NCBI GenBank assembly: GCA_963681505.1
Contig: OY811980.1
Span: 1,374,542 to 1,438,541 of the forward strand
Source: Eunapius fragilis
Taxonomy: Eukaryota > Porifera > Demospongiae > Spongillida > Spongillidae
DNA: 64,000 bases
Direction: 5' to 3'
Every line of letters starts with the position of its first letter. Positions within the stretch are counted from its first letter, which is position 1. The translations under genes and the position numbers were made by a program. Below the pieces are notes generated by a model. The model saw only the letters and a list, made by a program, of their open reading frames with translations, did not search any database and had not been told where the DNA came from. This document shows positions 1 through 10,371 of the stretch, one piece after another.

Positions 1-140
1 GGGGATGGTGGGGCTCATCAGGCAGGCTGGGAATCAACCCTCGCACATCAGCAAAAGTAACCATTTTTAATGATTTTTAGTTTCGTAACTTTGTAGCTAA
101 CATGCTAATAGGTTGTGTAACAGATCAGACATGTAGTAGT

Positions 141-1360
141 CATGCATGTACATGTAGTAGTACATAAAGTCATGCATGTACATGTAGTAGTACATAAAGT
201 CATGCATGTACATGTAGTAGTACATAAAGTCATGCATGTACATGTAGTAGTACATAAAGTCATGCATGTACATGTAGTAGTACATAAAGTCATGCATGTA
301 CATGTAGTAGTACATAAAGTCATGCATGTACATGTAGTAGTACATAAAGTCATGCATGTACATGTAGTAGTACATAAAGTCATGCATGTACATGTAGTAG
401 TACATAAAGTCATGCATGTACATGTAGTAGGACATAAAGTCATGCATGTACATGTAGTAGTACATAAAGTCATGCATGTACATGTAGTAGTACATAAAGT
501 CATGCATGTACATGTAGTAGTACATAAAGTCATGCATGTACATGTAGTAGGACATAAAGTCATGCATGTACATGTAGTAGTACATAAAGTCATGCATGTA
601 CATGTAGTAGTACATAAAGTCATGCATGTACATGTAGTAGTACATAAAGTCATGCATGTACATGTAGTAGTACATAAAGTCATGCATGTACATGTAGTAG
701 TACATAAAGTCATGCATGTACATGTAGTAGTACATAAAGTCATGCATGTACATGTAGTAGTACATAAAGTCATGCATGTACATGTAGTAGTACATAAAGT
801 CATGCATGTACATGTAGTAGGACATAAAGTCATGCATGTACATGTAGTAGGACATAAAGTCATGCATGTACATGTAGTAGTACATAAAGTCATGCATGTA
901 CATGTAGTAGTACATAAAGTCATGCATGTACATGTAGTAGTACATAAAGTCATGCATGTACATGTAGTAGTACATAAAGTCATGCATGTACATGTAGTAG
1001 GACATAAAGTCATGCATGTACATGTAGTAGGACATAAAGTCATGCATGTACATGTAGTAGTACATAAAGTCATGCATGTACATGTAGTAGTACATAAAGT
1101 CATGCATGTACATGTAGTAGTACATAAAGTCATGCATGTACATGTAGTAGTACATAAAGTCATGCATGTACATGTAGTAGTACATAAAGTCATGCATGTA
1201 CATGTAGTAGTACATAAAGTCATGCATGTACATGTAGTAGTACATAAAGCCATGCATGTACATGTAGTAGTACATAAAGCCATGCATGTACATGTAGTAG
1301 TACATAAAGTCATGCATGTACATGTAGTAGTACATAAAGCCATGCATGTACATGTAGATC
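141..1360. repeat. Minisatellite, 30-bp unit, about 40 copies
   Basis: A tandem array of a 30-bp unit beginning catgcatgtacatgtagtag and continuing with tacataaagt. Copies are nearly identical and differ mainly at one T/G site (tacataaag against gacataaag) and one terminal T/C site. Because 30 is a multiple of three, long open frames run through it on both strands; these are repeat artefacts with no start context or non-repeat coding sequence. The unit contains the 10-bp palindrome catgtacatg. Confidence 0.97.
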
Positions 1361-1560
1361 GTATAAACGATGAACATGTAACGGACGTGATGTCATGCAT
1401 AAATGTATGATGATGTAATAATACTGGTCTGGGACCGAGACAACAGGGGAAAAAAGTGGTTCGGTTAAAACTGTGCAACCGGACCAGCGGCGACGGTCCT
1501 GCATTATAGGCACACTTGACACTACAATCGTCTGCAATAAGCAAAACCTGTAACAGGTAA

Positions 1561-2250
1561 TAAAACTAAGTGGTAGATGTGTACGTCATAAATGTATTGC
1601 TCAATAGTTTAATGATAACTGACCACTACTTCAGGCTCTGACTGTCACTGATAACCTGACCTATGGATCGGTGTGCACAGGTATATGAGCAATCAGAAAA
1701 TGCATGAGTGGGTTTCCAATTGAAAGTGTGCAATGGAGCCATCCTGGCATGCATATGTGCAGCATTGGTGCAATGTTGGAAGCAAAGGATGGCTATTATG
1801 GGTGGTGGACAAGTCCTAGTTAGCTAAGGGATAGTGTCCAAATGATTCATGCAAAACATTTAACTAAATCATGAATCTCTAACCAAAATCCAGACATTAC
1901 CATTAAAAGAGTTTGGAATTGGCAGCCTTTGATCATATGACATTAGCAATTCTAAATAAGGGTGCCCTCCCTAACTCATGCAGCGTGAAGTTGATTTTAA
2001 ATAGTTTGGACATACCTGAAGATCCAGTCAAACCCTATAGGGCCAAGGGTTGTGTAGAAGCTACACCTAGGTTTACCACTGTTGATATTAATGTAATATT
2101 AATGCAATAGCCTGTGAAAAATATTTGCTTCTCATGAACTTGAGTTTGTATTAGTAGAAGGGGTTGGATTTATAAGGCATGACTGTGTGTGTGTTGTGTG
2201 AATTGTGTTAGTGTGAGGTATGTGTGTGGCTATATATCAATCTCCATCGT
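1561..2250. other. Gene-free stretch, nothing recognised
   Basis: AT-rich sequence without a convincing coding segment, inverted repeat or tandem array. A 65-codon frame at 1913-2110 has no recognisable motif and is probably chance. Confidence 0.6.
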
Positions 2251-2252
2251 CA

Positions 2253-2446
<194 letters not shown>

Positions 2447-3279
2447 CCCACCCCCCCTCCTCCAAAAAAACATGTGGCACTACATGCAGATGAGACATTG
2501 AGTGAGCCTGGAAAGCACATAATTCAACAGTGAAAAACAATATTTTGTGCGACGCCATAACATATATGTAGTAAGACTAAGGCTGTGCTTAGTGCATGCG
2601 TATTTTCGTGTGTGTCTGTGTGTGTGTTTCTTTCTCTGTGTATGTATGTGTGTTTGCATGTGTGTATTTTTTGGTGTGTGTGTGTATTTCTCTCTGTCTG
2701 TGTGTGGCCTACATGTGTGTTTTAATGTGTCCTTATGTCACATGCTAAGTAGTGCTTTTTAAAAAGAAACATTTAGAGATATATCATTTTTGGAAACTGT
2801 ATATGAAGCCATAAATATTGGCTAACACATGCACACATGGGTACATATTAAAAGGTACTTCTGGTCCTAGGAAATAAAGCAACTCATGTGAACGAACTAG
2901 GACTAGGTGTAGTGCTGTGGCACATATTCAACATTAGTGGTTAAAATTGAGTATAGTTACTGTAACGGTGTATATCAAGCTGTAACATTTAGGTCTAGAA
3001 ATAGTAGGTCTATTAGTCAGCATCAAAATTCCAAACCTTCAACTCTGAAGTGAAGCCTTGCATGTACATGGACTGTGTAAACTACCTTAGTCAAAGCTAA
3101 CCACATATCTGATAGAGTGCTGATAATTCCACAACGGTATGTACATGTATTGTGTTGCTTAGCTGGGTTTTTGCCTGTCTTTATTTAATTTGAAAATGCT
3201 TGTTACAGGTTTTATGAAATAGATGCTGGCCTCATGAAGGCACTTGCCCAGGAGACTACTGCTGATGACAGATTTCCAT

Positions 3280-3364
3280 CCCCCCCCCCCCCCCCACACA
3301 CACACATACACACATGTGAGGTTTGATTGATTTAGAAGAACTGAGGATCAAAATTAAGGTGTGC

Positions 3365-3415
<51 letters not shown>
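3280..3415. repeat. Poly-C run, (CA)n and (GT)n tracts
   Basis: A run of 16 C at 3280-3295 is followed by a short CA tract and then, from 3361, about 55 bp of GT repeat. No gene is visible in the surrounding 2762-4440. Confidence 0.95.
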
Positions 3416-3416
<1 letters not shown>

Positions 3417-3762
3417 CATTTGCCCAGAAATCAGTGTATGTGGAGAGCACTGAAATGTTCACACTACCAAACAAATTCTATAGCATAATACAGTACGTGT
3501 AAAAAGTTTGATTCGTGCACATGTTCCTATGTTTTCTTTTCCAGACCTTACTCCAATATAGTTGGGAGCCATGGGGCTCTGAACAGTCATCTATCAAATG
3601 GCTCAGCACAGCTGGGGACATTCGTGATGATTCACACATGCATATGGCATGAGACATTGTCCGCTTGGCTACACCTAAACAAATCAATTTGCAGATCTGT
3701 TTACATAACATGACCACTGCTGATATGATGTGGTCAAGAAACCTTATGAGCATTTACACGCG

Positions 3763-3766
3763 CGCG

Positions 3767-3830
<64 letters not shown>

Positions 3831-3850
3831 AGACACACACCACACACACT
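3763..3850. repeat. (CA)n microsatellite
   Basis: A CA tract of about 60 bp with imperfect CA-rich ends, preceded by cgcgcgc. Confidence 0.96.
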
Positions 3851-4443
3851 AGAACACCAGACCCCTGAATATACATCACTGCAAGCATGAATTGCTAGCA
3901 GGACTTCCTAAAATATGCACACAATAAGGCTTGTTTAAGAGCAGGCCTGCTATAGAGGTTCTCAACGTGACGTCACAGTCGCCATCTTGACAGAGCGTAC
4001 AATGATAGCCACCTTTCAGAAAGGGAACTACGGCAATGCACGGGTTACCAATATAGACATTAGTTCAGAAGCACTATCGGGTATAAAATATATAATTATG
4101 GTTATATGGGATCGAGTTAGCGAAAAGGGGACCTAGCGCATATTATAAAATTTTGTTATAAAAATGCATCACTTCTTATACATTCATCTGCAAGCCTTAA
4201 AATTGCAGTTTTTGCAAGGAAGTATCAATTGGTGAGCATCATGTACAGTGTTTGCGTGAATGCATACATGATCATGTTGTTAGCACTTCGGGAGTCAGTT
4301 AAATATTCTAATATTTAATGACCTCAGGGTTGGTGTGCCCACAATAGAAAAGTGTAACACCAACCAAGCACAGGTTAGCTAGTATCACATGTTAATCACT
4401 TGCCGTACATCATATGCCCATCAATAATGATGGAAGGTATAAT

Positions 4444-4929
4444 AACATTAGCAGTCCGAAGGACTGCGATTGTTAGAGGAAAAAATTAGGGCTTAAGGCA
4501 GGGTGGGGTGGGGGGGGGGGGGGGGGGGGGGGGGGGCTGAAGGCCCGCTACGCCCTTCAACTTTTCACCCCCTCTCCGAATCCGCCTCAAATTGCACCCG
4601 TCCCTCCCTCCCGACACTCTTCATTGAAACTTACTACTTAATAAACGCCATCTTGGCTCTGAACCGGCGCCTTCGGTGCCATACTAGAGGAGTTGAGTAT
4701 GGCGCCGAAGGCGCCTCGTTCAGGTCAAGATGGCGTTTATTAAGGGGAAGGAGGTTAGTGAGTTTCAATGAAGAGTGTCGGGAGGGAGGGACGGGTGCAA
4801 TTTGAGTGCGGATTCGGAGAGGGGGTGAAAAGTTGAAGGGCGTAGCGGGCCTTCGGGCCCCCCCCCCTACCCTGTCCTAAGCCCTAAATTTTTCCTCTAA
4901 CAATCGCAGTCCTTGGGACTTCTAATGTT
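4444..4929. mobile_element. Fold-back element with arms of about 230 bp
   Basis: The two halves are imperfect reverse complements. The left arm starts aacattagcagtcc and the right arm ends ggacttctaatgtt. The arms run inward through an R/Y-rich stretch and nearly meet at about 4690, where gaaggcgc and gcgccttc face each other. The left arm contains a run of 27 G and the right arm a matching C run. There is no coding capacity, so this is a non-autonomous fold-back or MITE-like element. I could not define a target-site duplication. Both arms carry an AAGATGGCG / CGCCATCTT motif close to the centre. Confidence 0.85.
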
Positions 4930-5002
4930 GTACTTTCTAAGGTTTAAAGTAGTTAAACCAAGTTATGCAGCATCACGCGGGCGTGAGCGTAGGGAACGTG
5001 GA

Positions 5003-5036
5003 TATATATACGCCATCGCGCATGCGCAGATCAGTT
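5003..5036 (+). promoter_or_regulatory. Candidate core promoter: TATA box, NRF1-like palindrome, TCAGT initiator
   Basis: TATATATA at 5003-5010 lies about 30 bp upstream of TCAGT at 5031-5035, the classical spacing between TATA box and start site. The palindrome GCGCATGCGC, the core of the NRF1 site, lies between them. No convincing ORF follows, so it may belong to a decayed element. The assignment rests on motif spacing alone. Confidence 0.35.
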
Positions 5037-5700
5037 CGCTCTAACGGTCGCGCGACTTTTTTTTTTTGTTTTGTTTTGTTTTTCCCCTCATTCTCCGTAC
5101 ATCGTCTGGGAGAGATGAGGTTATCATCCGGGCAGTTATCTGGCACCGTATAACGACTGGGGGAGTGCCATCGCACCACACCCCCCAAACTTGCCTAGCC
5201 ACGAAGCCCGGGGAACGGCCAATAGTAGAACATCCTTAATAAGCTACTAGCTCATCGATCGTATTGCTACCGAGCGTTAGAAGGTTAACGGCAGACTCAA
5301 CACTCCGACCTGCAGATACACATGACATGATGCAGTGCATTGTACTGAGGATTACCACTACACATGAGCTACACGTATGAAATACATAGTAAATGTGCAA
5401 GTCTTTCAGGTACACTACATCAACTAACTAGCTCAGAGAAAGGGCATTACTGAAAGCTGTCTCTTAAAATTCAATTGCATGGCTGAGCTTGTTTTAACGT
5501 AAATCCACTTCCGGCCAAATTATTTTTGCTATCATATGTGATGTACGTTACTCAAAACTCTGTCAGCTTTAGTTCGGCGCTTAAACGGATGAAGTTTAGT
5601 ATGAGAAGGTATGTTACTTTGTTTTATACATCCGTGGACTATAGCTTCACCGCTAGACCGCCATCAAAACATTGATTTTTCATTCTATAAACCGTGCGCT
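5037..5700. other. Gene-free stretch downstream of the candidate promoter
   Basis: Contains a T-rich tract (about 5057-5083) and moderately CpG-rich sequence up to about 5220, then ordinary AT-rich sequence. No coding segment is recognised. Confidence 0.5.
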
Positions 5701-5794
5701 AGTGTTAGTCTCGCTACATCGAACTTCAACTGGACTGGGTACGAGGAACGTACGTTGGAAGTACGTCTGGTGAACAACGCCAGTGTTTTTTTGG

Positions 5795-6250
5795 GATTTT
5801 TTTTTTCTTGAATTCAATAAATAACATGAAATACATACAATTAGATGATAAAAAAAGAGAAATAATAAGACAATAAATTTAATCCATGAATGAGGCCAGA
5901 GGAGCACCATCTTCAAACCCCAGCCCACTTCTCCATTTGGTGCGGGATCCTCTAAGACAGAGGCTCACTGCTCGAACCCCTGCAAAAGCAAGCCGTGATC
6001 TGACATAGCTGCTGGTAATGGAATAGGCTTTGTCCCACTTGGAAGACAGAGCAGTGGCCATGTGCTTTATGAAGTGACTAGCCTCTTTGTGTAGTAGTCC
6101 GTCCACAGAAAGAACAAATGGGGTGAAGGTGCCTCTTCTGTCTTCAACTGCCTTTTTGTACATTCTCTTCTTCTCCAATGAGCTTGACTCAAGAATGGCA
6201 TTAGGTGCTCGATGGCAAAACCAATCAAATTCGAGATTGCGTAATGTCAT
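5795..6250 (-). pseudogene. 3' end of a non-LTR retroelement, 5'-truncated
   Basis: The minus-strand frame 6250-5879 ends in a stop and is followed by about 80 bp of AT-rich 3' sequence and then a poly-A tract (poly-T at 5787-5809 on the plus strand). The peptide includes GTFTPFVLSVDG, YVRSRLAFAG and VSLCLRGSRTKWR. These resemble the region after the reverse transcriptase core in cnidarian and sponge retroelement proteins, recognised from memory of that family. The RT domain itself is absent, so this is a dead 5'-truncated copy. It abuts the helicase fragment at 6251-6272. Confidence 0.55.
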
Positions 6251-6271
6251 GTGACAATGCTCATAATTGAA

Positions 6272-6595
6272 ATGGCGTGTTATTCGGAAGCTGCGATCAG
6301 TAAAGCTATTGATGGTGCTTCAGCGTGGTTGGGGTACGGTGAGCTTTGCAAGAGTCAGCTACTTGCCGTCACGCACTTCCTGAGAGGAAAAGACGTCTTT
6401 GTCAGTCTCCCAACAGGCAGCGCGGAAAGTCGCTATGTTACCGCCGAAAGCTTTTGACTTCCTTCGACGGATTTGAGATAAATCTATTGTATAGTTGTTC
6501 TAAACCCTCTTATATCTTTGATGAAGGATCAAGTTAAAGCTTTGACAGAACGTAACACCGAAAGCCATCTGTTATTCTACCGAGCTAGCCGATAG
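6272..6595 (+). pseudogene. Broken RecQ-like DEAD-box helicase fragment
   Basis: One frame gives LGYGELCKSQLLAV and RGKDVFVSLPTGS, typical of the Q-motif and Walker A region of RecQ-like helicases. The Walker A lysine (GKSLCY) appears only in the next frame, so there is a frameshift at about 6420. Motif Ia-like SLMKDQVKALTERN then appears at about 6519-6590 after an internal deletion and a stop. RecQ family members unwind DNA with ATP. This copy lacks the DEAH box and the helicase C domain and cannot be functional. Such fragments are often multicopy in sponge and coral genomes (general knowledge). Confidence 0.65.
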
Positions 6596-6722
6596 TGATA
6601 TGGACAACATAGCAGACATAGCATCCTCGCAATTGTCACCATACAGTTCGATGACCTGAGCCCGCAAAACGTCCACGACATGTTTATATGAGTAAAGCTT
6701 CCTCCATTCAGTCACAGTTTCA
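6593..6722 (-). pseudogene. Short open frame next to the helicase remnant
   Basis: The minus strand of about 6722-6593 reads without a stop and includes TVTEWRKLYSYKHVVDVLRA and EDAMSAMLSI. It has no start codon and I do not recognise the family. It may be part of the same composite element. Confidence 0.3.
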
Positions 6723-7438
6723 GTGCAACACTTAGAGCTTGTAGAACACATAAATGTATAAACGTAGACATGGCCATGGGATACGATACACTATCCACTG
6801 TAACAGCTTCGCCAAACAGGATTCTTTTAAAACACCAACCAAATAAACCCTTAATAATACTTTTCTGGAACTGCATGAATACATGGTGGGTGAGCCAGTC
6901 AGTCTGTCTATAGTACTAGTCCCGCGCATGCGTATCGTGGTTCGCAACCGAACGCAAGTGGGCAAAACCGCGATATGGTCATATGGAATAGGTAATTGTC
7001 AGGTGACATTGTACAGCACATGACAAATGTAAACACTGGCGTTGTTCACCAGACGTACTTCCAAAGTACGTTCCTCGTACCCAGTCCAGTTGAAGTTCGA
7101 TGTACGTCTGGCTAGCGAGACTACGCTAGTGTTACGATTTTGTCGAATGAAGCTTACGTTTGTCATCAACCTAACTACGTATAAGTGGTAGGGAATTCTT
7201 CAACTTCTTGGAAATGTATAGATGCCGTTGTAATCTTTTGTATGGAGTGAATAAAGACCTTCGTTCGAATATGCATATTATTCCAATTAGTGCACGGCTG
7301 GTATTTTTTTAGTTTATATACGAGTGTTTATGAGCGCAAGTACTTGGATGCCTCTTGTATCTGTTTATTAGCCCCTAATTTTGACATATTTGTCATAACA
7401 GCACTGCCTGATCTCTTAAAATTATTTTAGTCCAACAT

Positions 7439-7708
7439 AATGCGCCTATGATTGTTACGTGAGACCCCCCCCCCCCCCCCCCCCCCCCATGGGGCATTGG
7501 GAGGGATTTGACCTTTATTAAAGCAAACTGCCCCTGGTTGGGGGTCAATAACCGGTCAAATGTCTATACTACGTGGTCTGATAAAAGGTCAAACGCGTGC
7601 CCGACTATGGTCAAATGTGTGGCCAGTAATATTCACGCGTCAAATCCCCACCTAATCCCGACTTCGCCCCAGGGGAGGGGGGTCTCACGTAACAATGATA
7701 GGTGCATA
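7439..7708. mobile_element. MITE, about 270 bp, with terminal inverted repeats of about 30 bp
   Basis: The left end (tgcgcctatgattgttacgt then gagac and 24 C) matches the reverse complement of the right end (gtctcacgtaacaatgatag). The interior has no coding capacity. The target duplication is not clear. Confidence 0.8.
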
Positions 7709-7850
7709 ACCGGCTGCGCGCTTACGGCTACCACGTAACGTAATGATTGCGCGTCTTTAGACGCTTACGGCTACCAATGATTGCGCGTCTTTAGACGCTT
7801 ACGGCTACCACGTAACGTAATGATTGCGCGTCTTTAGATGCTTACGGCTG
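7709..7850. repeat. Short tandem repeat, three copies of about 35-43 bp
   Basis: Three copies of a unit containing attgcgcgtctttagacg and cttacggctacc. One copy lacks the cacgtaacgta segment. It lies directly next to the MITE. Confidence 0.85.
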
Positions 7851-7859
7851 GTAATCAGT

Positions 7860-8282
7860 TAAAGCAACTAAAGATAAAGATTGGGCAGCCTGAGATCAAA
7901 GATTGGGCAGCCTATATGGGATGTGATTCGTGCCAAAATCACCCGCATCATTTTGAATTAATACTATTTTCATGCCCCTGCGAGAATGCACTTATATCGA
8001 CTCGAGAGTAATCAGTACGTACATGCATAATTAAAGCGCCGCCACACGCTTGTGGTCATAGTGATCTTTGCTCTGACCTCCTGTCTTACCACAATCCTAT
8101 ATTCGATCTTAATTCCGCAAGCAACTGTATAGTGCGATTTTTTTTTTTTTTTTTTTTTTTTTTGGATTTTGCAAAACGTACGTATGCACAACAGCAAGCC
8201 GCACACATTAAATATGTGTGCACGTGTCTGTCGTATGTAGTACGCATGTCGGTGTTCCGGCTACATGACCCAGTCTGTTTAA
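7860..8282. other. Gene-free stretch
   Basis: Holds a short direct repeat (aaagattgggcagcct twice at about 7875-7912) and a poly-T run at 8139-8163. Nothing else was recognised. Confidence 0.5.
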
Positions 8283-8681
8283 TCAGCCTTTATTAATCCC
8301 CAGTAACTCTGTTTTGAAAATTTTGTACACTCTCCTGTATAGTGACTTGGCACACTCCTTGACCTCTGTATTCCTCCAAACCACGAGGGCATCGGCAGTG
8401 GGGGCGAGGCCATACAAATCACTCAGTAGTATGTCCAACAGAGCGAGGCGTGAGCCAGCAGTCACACCAATCAGACGAGAGCCCTTTACAGTGACTGAAG
8501 CGACACGCGGTAAAGTCAGACCAACAACGGAGGAGAGAAGTAAGGCGATTGTCACCTTTGATCTGATGTCTTGTGAATCCTTTCTTCTTCGGGCCTCATC
8601 AGAATCGCCTATCTTAACATTTCCAATCGTTCCGCAAGTGATTTCGGCTGTAATGCGAAGCTTCTTGGCTTTGTAGAACAT
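8283..8681 (-). CDS. Hypothetical protein or exon, 132 aa
   Basis: An open frame from ATG at 8681 to a stop at 8283 that I do not recognise. The first 45 residues are basic and polar (SDEARRRKDSQDIRSK). A hydrophobic stretch follows (TIALLLSSVVGLTLPRVASV) that could be one membrane segment. The C-terminal part (CAKSLYRRVYKIFKTELL) is amphipathic. The opposite strand is also open for 120 codons, which lowers confidence that either is real. No splice partner or neighbour suggests a function. Confidence 0.3.
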   Translation of the reverse strand: MFYKAKKLRITAEITCGTIGNVKIGDSDEARRRKDSQDIRSKVTIALLLSSVVGLTLPRVASVTVKGSRLIGVTAGSRLALLDILLSDLYGLAPTADALVVWRNTEVKECAKSLYRRVYKIFKTELLGINKG

Positions 8682-8699
8682 TACAACATTAAGGTGATA

Positions 8700-9420
8700 G
8701 GGTACCCTCCTGGAATTTGAAAAAAAATCATACTAGCTTGTAGCCTGAGAGCATCTTAGAGGACCGTATCATTTTGACAGTTATTAGATGAGCAGTAAAA
8801 ATGGTACAAATATTCTAAGAACAAAACTTTATAATTGGTTTGTTGAAAACTGTAGTGCTTAAAAATCACCAAATTTGGAGGATAAATATGAAATAATATC
8901 TTCTTTCGTTTGGTGCATTCGTTTCGAAACGGAGCAGTAGGTTTGTGCCAAAGCTTATACTAACCATCGTTTCAGGGTGAAATAATTAGGCTACTCATGG
9001 ATTACTCATGCTGGGCATTCCAGAACAGCTACTTTATCGTGATTACACGTTCTTCATTACTTAATTGTCCTTTTGGTGCATCGATAACGTTACTACCCTT
9101 TTCCACAAATGTACAGCAATTTTTTACAAAGTTACGCATCCCTGGACGCCATATTTGTACCTTGAAATTGAAATGTTATTAATAGATAGATTTTCGGTTT
9201 TCGGCTATTTAGAAAAAAGTAACTTATTTTGAAAACAAGGACAAGATATTTTCCTACACGTACGCTCTTCTTGGTGCTTAGCTCCTATCGTAATAATATG
9301 CTCAGCACTTGATCATAAGGTCTGTTGTCCTGAATGTGCAGGAAAAAGAGTTTTTACCGTTCGTATTTCAAGGTGCTCGTAAAACAAGCGGTGCTAGTGT
9401 TTCTGCGCGTTATTGAAATG
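8700..9420. other. Gene-free stretch
   Basis: AT-rich. I searched it for the missing sixth and seventh helices of the GPCR at 9662 and did not find them. Confidence 0.5.
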
Positions 9421-9421
9421 C

Positions 9422-9660
9422 TATCAAGGTGGCATATCTTAAACAATAAGGTGGATTCTCTCCGAATTATATACGGTACTTGAACTTGTTGATGACGTAT
9501 TTTAATAATTCAGACCCCAAAATACATGGCGGACTCAAACTGCGCATGCGTGCGCGAATTACAAGATGGCGGATGCCAAAGTTTAAGGCATTGCGCTCGG
9601 TTAAATACGTTACTTATCCAAATGATATCAAGGTGGCATATCTTAAACAATAAGGTGGAT
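9422..9660. repeat. Two 35-bp direct repeats, 204 bp apart, around a CpG-rich segment
   Basis: tatcaaggtggcatatctta and the next 15 bases occur identically at 9422-9456 and 9626-9660. The segment between carries an NRF1-like site (tgcgcatgcgtg, about 9541) and a YY1-like site (caagatggcgga, about 9562), so it looks like a CpG-rich promoter block. The second copy abuts the stop codon of the GPCR frame. Confidence 0.75.
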
Positions 9661-10371
9661 CTTACCAACTTTTTTTCCAAAAAAACCACGTTATGGGTAC
9701 TACTACCTTAAGGATCAATGGCACAACAATGCCAGATAAAGCTATCATAAATCCCTGAAGGACATTATAAACCGTACACAAGGAGCGGGAGAAAATATCG
9801 TTATCCCGATTACGACTGTCACAGTGAAAGGCATCTACAGCTACTGCCAGAGACGTCAGCACACTGTAAACACTGCCGACAGCGAAGGTTGCTGCTGCGA
9901 CCTTCGTACTGCGTTGAGGATATTTAAACGGACACATTACTACACCGAATCGCTCAACGGTGATTGCTAATATGAATGTGAACCTCAAGAGCGCGAAGCA
10001 GGTCTGAGTAGCTCCAGCTGCGTAGCAGAACGTTCTTCCAGGTGTCCACTCTTCTTCGCTGATCACCGGAACTAATTCGAAGACAAAACGTACGACGCTG
10101 TAATTAATGTTCAAAACGGTGAGGACTGCACTCGACACCGCGTCCTTATGATGGAGCTCTTTGTAAATAATCACGACGATCATAAAGGAGGCGTTGAGAA
10201 GTAAGGCCCGACACACACTAGACGATATCGCTGGCGATATCGCTGGCAACTAGTTGCCAGCGATATCATTGTGGTTTTACAAGGGTGGGGTACAGACGGC
10301 AGACTAGTCGCCAGCAACATTAGGCGTGGTTTAGCGGTTATTATTCGATACTGATTATTAAACCTACACAA

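Larger units (their letters stand above)
5703..7128. mobile_element. Block bounded by inverted copies of a 90-bp sequence
   Basis: The sequence at about 5703-5786 (core gaacttcaactggactgggt) recurs in reverse complement at about 7032-7128 with few differences. Between the copies lie a minus-strand retroelement tail (5795-6250) and a broken RecQ-like helicase on the plus strand (6272-6595). Either the copies are the ends of a composite element, or they are two opposed copies of a short repeat that flank unrelated insertions. I cannot distinguish these. Confidence 0.6.

Noticed and set aside
97..1544. Long open frames of about 420-480 codons on both strands
   Set aside because: They are translations of a 30-bp tandem repeat whose length is divisible by three; no frame extends meaningfully into unique sequence.
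5003..5700. Solo LTR of a retrotransposon
   Set aside because: TATA box and initiator are present, but I could not find matching LTR ends, a target duplication or a primer-binding site.
8314..8676. 120-codon plus-strand frame opposite the 132-aa hypothetical
   Set aside because: One of two overlapping frames; codon phases are complementary and neither has support. I listed only the minus-strand frame, at low confidence.
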